Virus record (IMG/VR): IMGVR_UViG_3300030451_001553
Span: 283 to 22,773 of that record
DNA: 22,491 bases
Strand: one strand, 5' to 3'
Source: a virus
The number at the start of each line of letters is the position of its first letter. Within the stretch, counting starts at the first letter, position 1. The position numbers were made by a program, and so were the translations under genes. A model generated the notes under the pieces. It did no database searches, had not been told where the DNA came from, and saw only the letters and a program-made list of their open reading frames with translations. Below are positions 12,795 through 22,288 of this stretch, piece after piece.

Positions 12795-15700
12795 ATGGGA
12801 AATCCTTACGAGGGCATGCCTAATGTTAATCCTTACGAAACTGATTCAGGAGAAGCTATTACAGATTTTAGTGGTGAGAACGTTGATACGTCAGCTTCAA
12901 CCGTCACTCCAATTGTTCCTTCTCAGGCACCAGAAAGAGTAAGTTTAGATACACGTCAAGCACGTGTCCAACATTATAAAGAAAAACGTCAAATTAAAAA
13001 ACTTCCAGAAGGTCCAGAAAGAGATTCTGCATTAAATAATTGGGCTCTTAAGTACTACGGTCAGACATGGGATCAGTATAGTAAAGAAATGGAAGCACGT
13101 AAACCTACCATTAGAAGTACTTTAGCTAATAGAAGCGTCTTATATAATAATGAAATGATGCGAGCACCAGCTGTAGGTGCAATTGATTTTGGTATTGATG
13201 CGATGAATTTAACTCCTGGTGTCAATATACCTAAATTACCAGAATTTGAACAAGAAGGTGCTACAGCTCTTAGAGAAATAAGTTCTATTTTAGTCCCATT
13301 TTTCATTTTAAGAGAGAAAGCTGTTGCAGGTAGTTTGAAAATACATGGTGCTAAAATGGCTCCTATATGGATGCAAAGATTAGGTAATAATCCAATATTT
13401 GCTAGATTAGCTAAAACTGGTTTAGATTTAGGTGTCGGTGCTTTTGTGGATGCGACTGTAGAAACTAATAAAACTAATGATACTTTAGCTACATCTTGGA
13501 AACGTGGTAAATGGTGGGGACATAATCTAATCCCTGAGAATTGGACTTCAGATAAATTGGATCCAGATGAGAAACATAGAGCTAATGTACTAGAAGGAGT
13601 TAGGTTAGGTTTTTATACTGAAGTTGCAGAAGCATTTGTAAGATTATTTAGAGCTGGTAGAAGTACAAAGAGAGTTGCTAATTATCTATCAGAATCTGGT
13701 AATCAGAAAGGTTTAGATGAATTAATACTTGATCCACTTGATAACCAAGTATTTGATACCGATGTTGTTTTAGATACTTTTAAAAGAAGTGACGCTAAAT
13801 ACCAACGAGATGTAGATGCACTAACTAATTATTGGTCAACTAAAACTGACGAACTGACTAAACCAACAATAGGTGTACATAATATATCTGATGAATTGAA
13901 AACAGGTATTCGTGTTAAAGATTCAGATAATATAGTAGGAGCAGCAGCCGATCAAGCTCGAATTTCATTAAACAAAGGCACTACCAATGGCAGATTGAGT
14001 AACATGCTTGATGAAGCTACTCGTAAAGCAGGTGCTGGAGAGGATGCTATAAGAAAACGTACAATACTAAGGAAGTTGAGAAATGATTTACTTAAGGCAG
14101 GACCATATTCAGTTTCAGGTAAATTCGGTAAATTAACTTGGAATGAGATTAACCGAGAAGGTACTATACTAGCTGAAATTATTTCTGATCCGACATTACC
14201 TAGAGGTCAACTAAATACTATACTGAATAGTTTTAAAGAAACAGTAGATGGTGTTAAGAAATTAAACCCAGTAGGATATAATGCTGTTAATAAAGCATCT
14301 AAGAATCTATTAGAAGATTGGTCTGATATTACCCATCAAAAAGCAACAGCTTATTTTCTAACATCTGAAGCAGGTCAAATATCTGATATAGCTGAAGGTG
14401 CTAGATATATGAAAGGTACTCCTGCTGTAGGTAGAGCACATGAACAGATTCTAGATCGTTTAGAATTATTTGAAATAGAATCTGCTATCTCAGATTTTAA
14501 TTTCAGAGGTCGTCAGAATTTATTAGCTGCGATGACATCTGATCCTAAAAATGCTCATAAATATATTGGAGAACTATCAAATAATTTTGATTCTAAACTA
14601 TCTGAAATAATACCTAAAGCACAAAAATTCAGAGAAACTCTACATAACATTCAATTATATAATCCAGAGTTTGCTGAATCTCTAAGATTAGCTTATGAAT
14701 TATCAGATGGTAATGTTCAAACAATAAAAGCTTTGAATAAATATATAGAGAATACCCTTGGTACTTACTCTAAAGCTGTTATAGATAAAAATTATAAAAT
14801 ACCTTCATTAGTTAATAAAGCTTTAATGACTAATGTATTTAACTCTATATTATCAGCATTAGGTACTCCTGTAAAAGCTTTATACGGTAACTTCGGTGGT
14901 TTTATATCAGAACCTGTTACAGTAATGTATGGTGCTTTAAGATCTGGTGATGCTGTTCAGATGAGAAGAGCAGCTCATATGTATTTTGGCTTCTCTGATA
15001 CATTTCAGAATGGCTTTAATTATATGGGTAAAATCTTTAGAAAAGCATCTACAGACCCAGGAGATCTTAGTAATATATTTAGAGCAGATATTAAACTAGA
15101 AAGATTACAAAGTGAAGCATTTGCTAACGAAGTAGCATCAGCTGCTGCAAAGAAAGGAGAATATGGTCCTAAATCTATATTATCTATATATAATGAACTT
15201 CAAGCACTTGCTGAAGATCCTGTATTAAGGTTTGGTCCTAATGCTATGACAGCTTTAGATGGCTTTACAGAAGCTACACAGAAAGTTGCACAAGATAAAG
15301 GGTTAGCTTTTGATACTTTAATGAGGAAATATCCTGATGGAAAATGGGGTGCTGAAGAATTCCAAGAATTATGGAAAGAAATATATCAAAAGAATTGGGA
15401 TGCAGATGGTCTTATTAGACAAGACAGTGTAGAATATGCAAGAAGAGAAATAGGTCTTAACTTAGATACACCATTAGTTAAACGTTTAAACCCAATTCTT
15501 AAGGAATATCCAATCCTTAGATCTATATTCTGGTTCCCTACAACCCAAGCTAATGCTCTTGAGATATTCGGTAAGTATGGTAATCCAAGTAGAGTTAAGA
15601 TTGGTACTGATTTTGCTGGTGACTATGCTGAATTATTAGGTCCATTTGGAAGAAAAAGTGTTGCTGAAATTGTAGAATCTGGAGATTTACCAAAAATCCT

Positions 15701-16871
15701 AGCTAAACGTGGTATGGATATGTCTGGTGATCCGATAGCTAAACTAAAGCATCTTAGAAATAAAGTAAGAGGTAGAGTTGCAGCTGGTAATTTAGCAGTG
15801 TTTGGAGCTTTAATCTTAGGTACACAAGGTCGTATAAGAGGTAATGGTCATTGGGATCCACAAGTACAGAAAGTTAGATTAAGTGAAGGTTGGGTGAAAA
15901 AGACTTATCAAGGTTTAGATGGTAAATGGCATTCTTATGAACACCTTGGACCATTAGGAGATTGGCTTGCTTTAACAACTGATGTATTGGATAACTTTAG
16001 TTCAATTAACACTGCAACATTTGAGACACATATGAAAAAGATGGCATTTATTTTAGGTGCTAGTCTTACAGATAGATCCTTATTAGGTGATATAGAACCT
16101 TTATTCGCTGTAATAAGTGGTAATGAGACTCAAGGTAAAAGATGGGTTGCTCAGATGACTAATGCTTTATTCCCTTTATCTAATTTCAGAAATGAATTAG
16201 GTAAGAATATGTTTGGAATGTTAAGAGAAGTATCTAATGATGATATCGGAGAGATGATAAGGAATAGGAATAATTATTTGGATTTAGTTGATCCTGAAGG
16301 AGCATTAGGACCAATAGTTAGTTTTGTAACTGGTGAACCTGTTAAAAAAGATAGAGGATTCTGGGGAAATGCTAGAAAAAATATCTTTGGGTTTGGGGGA
16401 GATGATAACCCTCATCCATTAAGTCAATTCTTAATTGATATAGAATATGATATGATGCCACATTTTAATGTATCTGACGGTGGTGTTCCATATACATCTC
16501 AACAAAAAGCTGAGTTAAGGAAGTTATTAGGTGATGATGGTTATTTCCATAGAAGATTAAAAGATATATACGAAGAAGCTGGACATATGGTATATACAGA
16601 TCCTGAAACAAAACAAACTATTAAAGGATATGTAGCAATTAACCATTACTTACGAAGAAAAGGTTACTCCTCAGCTGATTTCCCTGAATGGGGTAGAGTA
16701 AATCATCAAATAGATGTAGCTTTAAGACGAGCTATCAATCGTGTAGAGGGTGATGTAACTGGATATCATTTAATTAGACAACAAGAACTCTTGAAACATC
16801 AAGCTACCAGTGCGGCTGCAAGACAAGATCAAGAAGGTCTTGACGAAGCACTAAACCTTAAGAACAAATAA
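12795..16871 (+). CDS. gp16: Internal virion protein D (T7 gp16-like core/ejection protein)
   Basis: 1358 residues, close to the 1318 of T7 gp16, and last of the gp13-16 ejection cluster. The N-terminal ~110 residues are polar and Pro-rich (GNPYEGMPNVNPYETDSGEA), followed by long helical regions with hydrophobic patches (VGAIDFGIDAMNLTPG, ISSILVPFFILREKAVAG) and a C-terminal segment (NLAVFGALILGTQGRIRGNG, HLGPLGDWLALTTDVLDNFS) of the type seen in large phage core proteins. I find no lytic transglycosylase domain: the ES...GLMQ-type motif at the T7 gp16 N-terminus is absent. Wall penetration must then use another activity. In T7 the protein spans the inner membrane during DNA entry. The final helix is Gln/Lys-rich. 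Its stop overlaps the tail-fibre start (TAATG). Confidence 0.87.
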   Translation: MGNPYEGMPNVNPYETDSGEAITDFSGENVDTSASTVTPIVPSQAPERVSLDTRQARVQHYKEKRQIKKLPEGPERDSALNNWALKYYGQTWDQYSKEMEARKPTIRSTLANRSVLYNNEMMRAPAVGAIDFGIDAMNLTPGVNIPKLPEFEQEGATALREISSILVPFFILREKAVAGSLKIHGAKMAPIWMQRLGNNPIFARLAKTGLDLGVGAFVDATVETNKTNDTLATSWKRGKWWGHNLIPENWTSDKLDPDEKHRANVLEGVRLGFYTEVAEAFVRLFRAGRSTKRVANYLSESGNQKGLDELILDPLDNQVFDTDVVLDTFKRSDAKYQRDVDALTNYWSTKTDELTKPTIGVHNISDELKTGIRVKDSDNIVGAAADQARISLNKGTTNGRLSNMLDEATRKAGAGEDAIRKRTILRKLRNDLLKAGPYSVSGKFGKLTWNEINREGTILAEIISDPTLPRGQLNTILNSFKETVDGVKKLNPVGYNAVNKASKNLLEDWSDITHQKATAYFLTSEAGQISDIAEGARYMKGTPAVGRAHEQILDRLELFEIESAISDFNFRGRQNLLAAMTSDPKNAHKYIGELSNNFDSKLSEIIPKAQKFRETLHNIQLYNPEFAESLRLAYELSDGNVQTIKALNKYIENTLGTYSKAVIDKNYKIPSLVNKALMTNVFNSILSALGTPVKALYGNFGGFISEPVTVMYGALRSGDAVQMRRAAHMYFGFSDTFQNGFNYMGKIFRKASTDPGDLSNIFRADIKLERLQSEAFANEVASAAAKKGEYGPKSILSIYNELQALAEDPVLRFGPNAMTALDGFTEATQKVAQDKGLAFDTLMRKYPDGKWGAEEFQELWKEIYQKNWDADGLIRQDSVEYARREIGLNLDTPLVKRLNPILKEYPILRSIFWFPTTQANALEIFGKYGNPSRVKIGTDFAGDYAELLGPFGRKSVAEIVESGDLPKILAKRGMDMSGDPIAKLKHLRNKVRGRVAAGNLAVFGALILGTQGRIRGNGHWDPQVQKVRLSEGWVKKTYQGLDGKWHSYEHLGPLGDWLALTTDVLDNFSSINTATFETHMKKMAFILGASLTDRSLLGDIEPLFAVISGNETQGKRWVAQMTNALFPLSNFRNELGKNMFGMLREVSNDDIGEMIRNRNNYLDLVDPEGALGPIVSFVTGEPVKKDRGFWGNARKNIFGFGGDDNPHPLSQFLIDIEYDMMPHFNVSDGGVPYTSQQKAELRKLLGDDGYFHRRLKDIYEEAGHMVYTDPETKQTIKGYVAINHYLRRKGYSSADFPEWGRVNHQIDVALRRAINRVEGDVTGYHLIRQQELLKHQATSAAARQDQEGLDEALNLKNK

Positions 16872-19621
16872 TGGCACACGCAAAAATTACAAAAGCATAT
16901 TCAGCTAATACTGGTACAGCCAATACATACTCTTACTCTGGTAATTTTGATGTATTTAAAGGTAGTGAAGTTATAGTTGAATTAGACGGTACTGCTTTGA
17001 CATATCAAAGTGGTACTATAAATGAATCCGCCAACCCTCGTGAATACACAGTAAATACAACAGCCAAAACCGTACATATTGGTGGTGCTGATTTATCTAG
17101 TGGTTCTATTGTTTTACGTCCTAATACAGACCCAGGAGCACCTACTGCTAGAGCTACATTTACAGCTGGATCTGCTATTACAGCAAGTGATTTAAATGAG
17201 AATCAAACTCAATTACTTCGTTTAGCTATAGAGTATGATGATAATAGTTTATCAAATACTGGTGGTACAATGACTGGTGACCTTGAAATGGGTCAGAATG
17301 CTAATATTAAATTTGAAGGAGCAACAGATAATGCTTATGAGACCACTCTTACGGTTGCTGATCCTTCTGCTGATCGTACAATTACTCTTCCTAACGTAAC
17401 AGGAACAGTTGTAACGACTGGAGATACAGGTAGTGTAGCAACTGGTATGGTAGCTGATGATGCAATTACAGCTGATAAATTAGCTAACTCAATAAACTCA
17501 GAGATAGCAGCTAACACAGCTAAAACTACTAATGCAACACATACAGGTGATGTCACTGGAGCTACTTCATTAACTATTGCAACTGGAGCAGTTAATTCAG
17601 CTAAAATAGCTAATGGAGCGATTGTAAACGATGATATTAATGCATCCGCTGGTATTGCTCATAGTAAATTAGCTAATGTTACAGATGGACGGATCCTTGT
17701 TGGTAACGGTTCTAATGTACCTACTGCTGTAGCGGTATCGGGTGATGTAACTTTAGCTAATGATGGAGCAGTAACGATTGCAAATGATGCAGTTGAAATA
17801 GGAATGATAGGTTGTGAGCAGACAACTATCTCAGATAGTGACTCACATATTCCTACATCAGGAGCTGTTGTAGATTATGTAGCAGCACAATTAGAACCAT
17901 TTGGTGGCTTTGAAGTAATTGCTAATAGAACTAGTTTTCCAAATACTCCTCCAGCAGCTGGTGTTGTAATTAGTATTTTAGATGCAAGTGGTGTAGTATT
18001 TGATTCCTCAAGTACACCTGACACAACTGCTGGTAATTGTACAGAAGTAGATGGTACAGCTATAACAATTCAAGCAGCTCCAGATGCTTTACAAGGTAAA
18101 ACAATAGGCGCAGGTATTGGTCTATTATGTGCATACTCTGGGTCTGGAACTAACTATACTTTCCATAGATTATTAGCTAAAGATTCAGATGTAGAACGGC
18201 TCAGTCAAGATATAGACGACTTTAACAATAGATATCGTGTAAATGCTGGAGAACCTGGATCTAATAATGATCAAGGTGATTTAGTATTTGACACTAGTGC
18301 TTCTAAGATGAAAGTCTATGACGGATCATCATGGGGTGAAGTTACATCAACAGGTGAGTTTAAGTATCTTGTGATGTGTAATCCTGGTACGACAGATGCT
18401 GCTACTTTAAATGGTAGTAACTTTGCATTTGATCTAAAGGAAACATCTACAAGTGGATCTGCTGCTAGTGTAACTAGTGCAGCTCAATTGATTGTTAGTG
18501 TTAATGGTGTTATACAGAAACCTAACCCAGGAACAAATCGATCAGGTTTAGATGGATTTGTAATGGCTGATGCTGATACTATTAACTTCTGTGCTGGAGT
18601 ACCTTCTAGTGCTGATGTCTTTATTATACAAGTAGGTTCAGCTGTAAGTATTCCTACACCAGGAGATGATACAGTTACATCTGCTAAGATAGTAAATGGA
18701 GCAATATTAAATGTTGATGTTAATGCTTCAGCAGCTATTGTAGGTAGTAAGTTAGCAGACGATTCAATAGCTGAAGTTAAATTAGATATACATAATGCTC
18801 CTAGTGGAACTGATAAATTCCTAGCTTATACCTCTAATGGTATGGAATGGGCAGTACCTACAGATACTAATACTCAATTAACAGCTGAAGCAGTAGAAGA
18901 TATTGTAGGAGGTATGCTTGATGGTACAGAAACTGGTATTTCAGTAAGTTATGATGATACTGATGGTAATATAGACTTTGTAGTTAGTACCCCAACTGAT
19001 ATAACAGTTGCAGATGAATCTAGTGATACTACATGTTTCCCATTATTTGTAACAGCAGCTACAGGTGATTTAGAACCTAAGAGTGGTTCTAATTTAACCT
19101 TTAACTCTAACACTGGTGCATTAGGAGCTACTAGTTTTACAGGTGACGGTTCTGCTTTAACAGGTATAACTGCAGTACCAGCTGGTGCTGTTATAGCTTG
19201 GACTACAGCTAGTGCTCCAACTGGATGGCTTATTTGTGATGGATCAGCTGTAAGTAGAAGTACTTATTCAGGATTATTTGGTGTAATATCTGATGATTAC
19301 GGTGCTGGTGATGGAAGTTCAACTTTCAATTTACCAGATTATCGTGGTGAATTCCTAAGAGGTACAGACGGTGGTAGATCAGTAGACCCAGATAGATCAT
19401 CTAGAACTGATAGAGGAGATGGTACTGGAGGAGATGTAGTAGGATCAAAACAGGGTCATATGTATGCTTCTCATAGTCACAGTAATGGAGACTCTGGAGG
19501 TAGTGGTGCAGCATCACCAGGTAGTTACGGTAGAGCTTTTGGTAACTGGTTTACTGGAGCTAGTGGTGGTAACGAAACACGACCAAGAAACGTTAATGTA
19601 AACTGGATTATTAAAACTTAA
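16871..19621 (+). CDS. gp17: Tail fibre, T7 gp17-like N-terminus with C-terminal tail-collar domain
   Basis: 916 residues. Residues 1-125 (TNTYSYSGNFDVFKGSEVIV, TYQSGTINESANPREYTVNT, ITASDLNENQTQLLRLAIEY) are the T7 gp17-type domain that anchors the fibre to the tail. The middle is a Thr/Ala/Gly/Asp-rich shaft with SAKIxNGAIxNxDxNASAxI repeats at residues 243-271 and 604-632. From about residue 769, PAGAVIAWTTASAPTGWLIC then FNLPDYRGEFLRGTDGGRSV, a His/Ser/Gly-rich loop (HMYASHSHSNG) and the C-terminal RPRNVNVNWIIKT are the phage tail-collar domain known from T4 gp12-type short fibres. The protein should trimerise and bind a cell-surface receptor with the C-terminal end. It begins in the gp16 stop (TAATG). 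Confidence 0.93.
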   Translation: MAHAKITKAYSANTGTANTYSYSGNFDVFKGSEVIVELDGTALTYQSGTINESANPREYTVNTTAKTVHIGGADLSSGSIVLRPNTDPGAPTARATFTAGSAITASDLNENQTQLLRLAIEYDDNSLSNTGGTMTGDLEMGQNANIKFEGATDNAYETTLTVADPSADRTITLPNVTGTVVTTGDTGSVATGMVADDAITADKLANSINSEIAANTAKTTNATHTGDVTGATSLTIATGAVNSAKIANGAIVNDDINASAGIAHSKLANVTDGRILVGNGSNVPTAVAVSGDVTLANDGAVTIANDAVEIGMIGCEQTTISDSDSHIPTSGAVVDYVAAQLEPFGGFEVIANRTSFPNTPPAAGVVISILDASGVVFDSSSTPDTTAGNCTEVDGTAITIQAAPDALQGKTIGAGIGLLCAYSGSGTNYTFHRLLAKDSDVERLSQDIDDFNNRYRVNAGEPGSNNDQGDLVFDTSASKMKVYDGSSWGEVTSTGEFKYLVMCNPGTTDAATLNGSNFAFDLKETSTSGSAASVTSAAQLIVSVNGVIQKPNPGTNRSGLDGFVMADADTINFCAGVPSSADVFIIQVGSAVSIPTPGDDTVTSAKIVNGAILNVDVNASAAIVGSKLADDSIAEVKLDIHNAPSGTDKFLAYTSNGMEWAVPTDTNTQLTAEAVEDIVGGMLDGTETGISVSYDDTDGNIDFVVSTPTDITVADESSDTTCFPLFVTAATGDLEPKSGSNLTFNSNTGALGATSFTGDGSALTGITAVPAGAVIAWTTASAPTGWLICDGSAVSRSTYSGLFGVISDDYGAGDGSSTFNLPDYRGEFLRGTDGGRSVDPDRSSRTDRGDGTGGDVVGSKQGHMYASHSHSNGDSGGSGAASPGSYGRAFGNWFTGASGGNETRPRNVNVNWIIKT
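17597..18766 (+). repeat. Internal duplication in the gp17-like fibre shaft
   Basis: Two copies of a ~29-residue unit lie about 1.08 kb apart: SAKIANGAIVNDDINASAGI-HSKLA (from 17597) and SAKIVNGAILNVDVNASAAI-GSKLA (from 18680). The LAD/AKI-type repeats also recur in the next fibre gene (DETKLADDSI, DEAHIADNQV at 19692-19770), indicating a shared shaft module. Confidence 0.65.
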
Positions 19622-19624
19622 ATT

Positions 19625-20089
19625 ATGGCAAATTCATTAACAACAATCAAAGGTCTTGCTGCAACTGCTTTAGGAGCAGATGTTATAGATGAGACTAAAT
19701 TAGCTGATGATTCTATAGATTCAGAACACTATAATGATGGATCTATAGATGAAGCTCATATAGCTGATAACCAAGTAACCCTGGCTAAGATGGCAGGACT
19801 TGCTAGAGGTAAGATCATTTATGGTAATGCTTCTGGAGATCCTACAGCTTTGACAATTGGTTCAGCAAACTACGTATTAAAATCTGATGGTACAGATATA
19901 TCATGGGGTGAAGTAGCTGCTGGTGCTCAAGGTACAGGATCAGATAAGATATTCTGGGAAAATGGGCAAACAGTAACAGGAAATTATACAATTACAAATA
20001 ATCAAAACGCCATGTCTGCAGGACCGATTACTATTAATGATAGTGTCACGGTTACTATAGGTGATGGAGAAACCTGGACAATCGTATAA
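19625..20089 (+). CDS. Small tail-fibre-like protein
   Basis: 154 residues made of shaft-like repeats (VIDETKLADDSIDSEHYNDG, SIDEAHIADNQVTLAKMAGL) followed by a GKIIYGNASGDPTALTIGSA/NYVLKSDGTDISWGEV module, common in marine phage tail fibres and also present in variant form in the preceding fibre (GRILVGNGSNVPTAVAVSGD). The C-terminus (ITINDSVTVTIGDGETWTIV) is a beta-helix-like cap. It lacks the T7-type anchor domain, so it probably joins another fibre protein. The start lies 3 nt after the previous stop in the sequence TAAATTATGGCAA, which recurs before the next gene. Confidence 0.82.
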   Translation: MANSLTTIKGLAATALGADVIDETKLADDSIDSEHYNDGSIDEAHIADNQVTLAKMAGLARGKIIYGNASGDPTALTIGSANYVLKSDGTDISWGEVAAGAQGTGSDKIFWENGQTVTGNYTITNNQNAMSAGPITINDSVTVTIGDGETWTIV

Positions 20090-20092
20090 ATT

Positions 20093-20668
20093 ATGGCAAT
20101 AACAATTAGTGGGAGTTCGGGTATAACAACTCCTGCAGAAGGAATAGCAACAACAACTTTAGGTAATGGAGCAATAGTACAGGTTCAAAATACTACAACC
20201 AGTACAACTGGAACATTAAACCTTTCTACAGCTAATCAGTATTATGATATACCTAATCTTAATGTAAGTATTACTCCAAAGACTAATACTAATAAAATAT
20301 TATTAACTTTCCATGCATTTGGTGAATCAGAAACAAATGAACATTTAACCAGTTTTCAGGTTAAAAGAGCTATAAGTGGTGGAGCAACGACTTCTATTAC
20401 TGCACCAGCTGCAAGTAATAGGATTCAGGCTTTAACAATGCTTCCTGAAACTTATTATGGTGGAGATCATTCTTCTACTCCTTCAGCAGGTCAAATTTCT
20501 AACTATCTTGATGCACCTAGTACAACAAGTGCGGTTACTTATACAGTACAAGTTAGGTGTTATACAGCTGATCAAGATTGGTTTTATAATAGAACTGATG
20601 CAGATTCAGATGATACTGGCATTGAAAGAGGTGTCAGTTGGATTACAGTAATGGAGGTAGTAGCATGA
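20093..20668 (+). CDS. Tail fibre/appendage-like protein
   Basis: 191 residues, beta-rich, beginning MAITISGSSGITTPAEGIAT. The segment YYDIPNLNVSITPKTNTNKI followed by LLTFHAF matches a pattern I know from many marine phage fibre proteins (IxNLxxSITPxxxxxKILLxxxxxG), an interaction or receptor-binding head with a jelly-roll-like fold. The protein has a later YTVQVRCYTADQDWFYNRTD segment and ends ISWITVMEVVA-like (GVSWITVMEVVA). Family assignment is by pattern only. It starts 3 nt after the preceding stop and overlaps the next gene by 4 nt (ATGA). Confidence 0.78.
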   Translation: MAITISGSSGITTPAEGIATTTLGNGAIVQVQNTTTSTTGTLNLSTANQYYDIPNLNVSITPKTNTNKILLTFHAFGESETNEHLTSFQVKRAISGGATTSITAPAASNRIQALTMLPETYYGGDHSSTPSAGQISNYLDAPSTTSAVTYTVQVRCYTADQDWFYNRTDADSDDTGIERGVSWITVMEVVA

Positions 20669-21279
20669 CATTAAAACTAAACGGTTCCTCATCAGGGAGC
20701 GTATCAATAGATGCTCCTGCTAGTACAACAGGTGGAGCAGATGTAGCATTAACTCTTCCAGTAAATGATGGAGATGCAGGACAAGTCTTGCAAACCAATG
20801 GATCAGGAACTTTAAGCTGGGTAACTTTAGATAACACTCCTTCTTGGGGTGCTCATATGTCAACAGCTTTGAATAATTTAACATCTGGAACTTGGTACAC
20901 TCTTGTTTGTGATACAGAATTATGGGATACAGATTCTGCTTATGATACATCAACAGGTAAATTTACTGTACCAGCAGGAAAAGGTGGTAAATACCAAATC
21001 AATGCTGCTTGGTCATTAGATGATCCAGCTTCTTCTTTTGGACTTATTGCTATAAGTAAAACACCTGATGGAGGAGCACTTACAGAACTACATAGAGTTC
21101 TATTACCTGGTCAAACAGGTTGGAATAGTACTTGGCCAATATCTTGTGTCGTTGATTTAGACGCTGCAGATGTAGTAGAAGTAAGAATAAGACAAGTTGA
21201 TGCTGGAAATAGCCAAGATGTAGAAGCTGATATGAACCATACTTGGTGGCAAGGCTTCAGATTATTAGGAATTTCATAA
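20665..21279 (+). CDS. Fibre/appendage protein with C1q/TNF-like jelly-roll domain
   Basis: 204 residues. The N-terminus (MTLKLNGSSSGSVSIDAPAS, LTLPVNDGDAGQVLQTNGSG) is a short module common at the N-termini of marine phage fibres. From residue ~57 the pattern SWGAHMSTALNNLTSGTWYT, FTVPAGKGGKYQINAAWSLD, ELHRVLLPGQTG and WQGFRLLGIS follows the C1q/TNF-like jelly-roll (a strand, FTVP, Y-x-I/F-x-A-x-W). Such domains trimerise and bind ligands, here probably the host surface. The start chosen is the ATG at 20665 in an ATGA overlap. GGAGG at 20653-20657 gives it the only strong Shine-Dalgarno among the fibre genes; an upstream TTG at 20638 is less likely. Confidence 0.82.
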   Translation: MTLKLNGSSSGSVSIDAPASTTGGADVALTLPVNDGDAGQVLQTNGSGTLSWVTLDNTPSWGAHMSTALNNLTSGTWYTLVCDTELWDTDSAYDTSTGKFTVPAGKGGKYQINAAWSLDDPASSFGLIAISKTPDGGALTELHRVLLPGQTGWNSTWPISCVVDLDAADVVEVRIRQVDAGNSQDVEADMNHTWWQGFRLLGIS

Positions 21280-21281
21280 CT

Positions 21282-21902
21282 ATGAGTACAGTTAAAACAA
21301 CAAATATTACCCACGGTAGTAATTCAGGTACAGCTAACTTAGTGTTAGCTAGTGATGGCGGTATTACTTATGCTAAGAAACCTGCATTAGGAAGACAAAT
21401 ACTAGAACAGTTCTATACGCCTTGTGATGGATCAGTCATAGCAACATCGGCTGGTAATGTAACTGTAGAAGATGAAGATGATGAGCTAATCATGACTACC
21501 TCTTATCAAGATATAACAGGTTCTTCAATAGCTTATACTCCTCCATCTGGAACAACTCAAGTTATTTATGAATTTAGCTATACGCATTCCAGAGGTGATA
21601 CCGATCCTATTACACATTTCAAATTCTTTATAGATAGTGATGAAGTTACAGATGCTAGAGGTACTTTTACTGCTTCAAAGGCTCAACTTTTAATTAATTT
21701 TAAATGGGGAATAAATATAGGTGGTTCTGCAGTAACAGCTACAGGTAGACAAGCTTCTTGGAGCTCATCTAAAACTCTTAAAATGCAAGGAAGAGAATAT
21801 GGTAGTAGTAACCAATCAAGATTACATAATACTTACCATTGGGATGGAGGTCAGACTTTTACATTCCATAGACCCTGTATTGGAATCACAGCAATAGGAT
21901 GA
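21282..21902 (+). CDS. Fibre/appendage-like structural protein
   Basis: 206 residues starting MSTVKTTNITHGSNSGTANL, a short fibre N-terminal module with the VLASDG extension, then a segment QILEQFYTPCDGSVIATSAG typical of marine phage appendage proteins, and a beta-sandwich-like C-terminal part (TTQVIYEFSYTHSRGDTDPI, FKFFIDSDEV, NTYHWDGGQTFTFHRP). It resembles the last two fibre genes in layout, a constant N-terminus plus a variable beta domain, suggesting alternative or accessory receptor-binding tips. The ATG at 21282 is preferred to any upstream start because it matches that module. It overlaps the next gene by 4 nt (ATGA). Confidence 0.8.
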   Translation: MSTVKTTNITHGSNSGTANLVLASDGGITYAKKPALGRQILEQFYTPCDGSVIATSAGNVTVEDEDDELIMTTSYQDITGSSIAYTPPSGTTQVIYEFSYTHSRGDTDPITHFKFFIDSDEVTDARGTFTASKAQLLINFKWGINIGGSAVTATGRQASWSSSKTLKMQGREYGSSNQSRLHNTYHWDGGQTFTFHRPCIGITAIG

Positions 21903-22288
21903 TAAAAATACCTAGTGCCGACCTACCTAAGGCATTAGATATCCCTCAGCTGTACTTTAAACCGCCTACAGCGAACGTTCCGTCCTATAAACCTATGGTG
22001 ATCCCTCCAGCCGATTTGGAGCGTCCTAAGGACACTGAGGCGGAACCTACAACTGAGGAGCCAGAACCACCAAGTTTAAAGATTCCTGTATTAGATATAC
22101 AGATGCCAGTACCGGAAACAGCGGTAGTGGTAACGGCTGTAACAACAGCTGTAGTGGCAGTGGCAACCACCTCTGTTACACAAACCTTATTTGAACCAAT
22201 TAAAAAGAAAGTCCAAAAGCAATTACAAGCTAAGGTCAACAAATGGAAGGAAAACCGGAAGAAAAAAAAGGACTCCTCGGAAAGCTGA
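21899..22288 (+). CDS. Small Pro-rich protein with one membrane segment and basic C-terminus
   Basis: 129 residues. Residues 1-75 are rich in Pro and acidic residues (DLPKALDIPQLYFKPPTANV, EAEPTTEEPEPPSLKIPVLD). Residues ~76-94 (VVVTAVTTAVVAVATTSV) form one probable transmembrane helix. The C-terminal ~30 residues are strongly basic (PIKKKVQKQLQAKVNKWKEN, then RKKKKD). This gives an N-out/C-in or anchored-tail topology by the positive-inside rule. I do not recognise the family; I recall comparable Pro-rich, single-helix proteins near fibre genes of cyanophages. Its place next to a holin-like gene (46-nt overlap) makes a lysis-related role, for example antiholin or spanin-like, possible but unproven. 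The ATGA start ties it to the fibre operon. Confidence 0.7.
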   Translation: MIKIPSADLPKALDIPQLYFKPPTANVPSYKPMVIPPADLERPKDTEAEPTTEEPEPPSLKIPVLDIQMPVPETAVVVTAVTTAVVAVATTSVTQTLFEPIKKKVQKQLQAKVNKWKENRKKKKDSSES

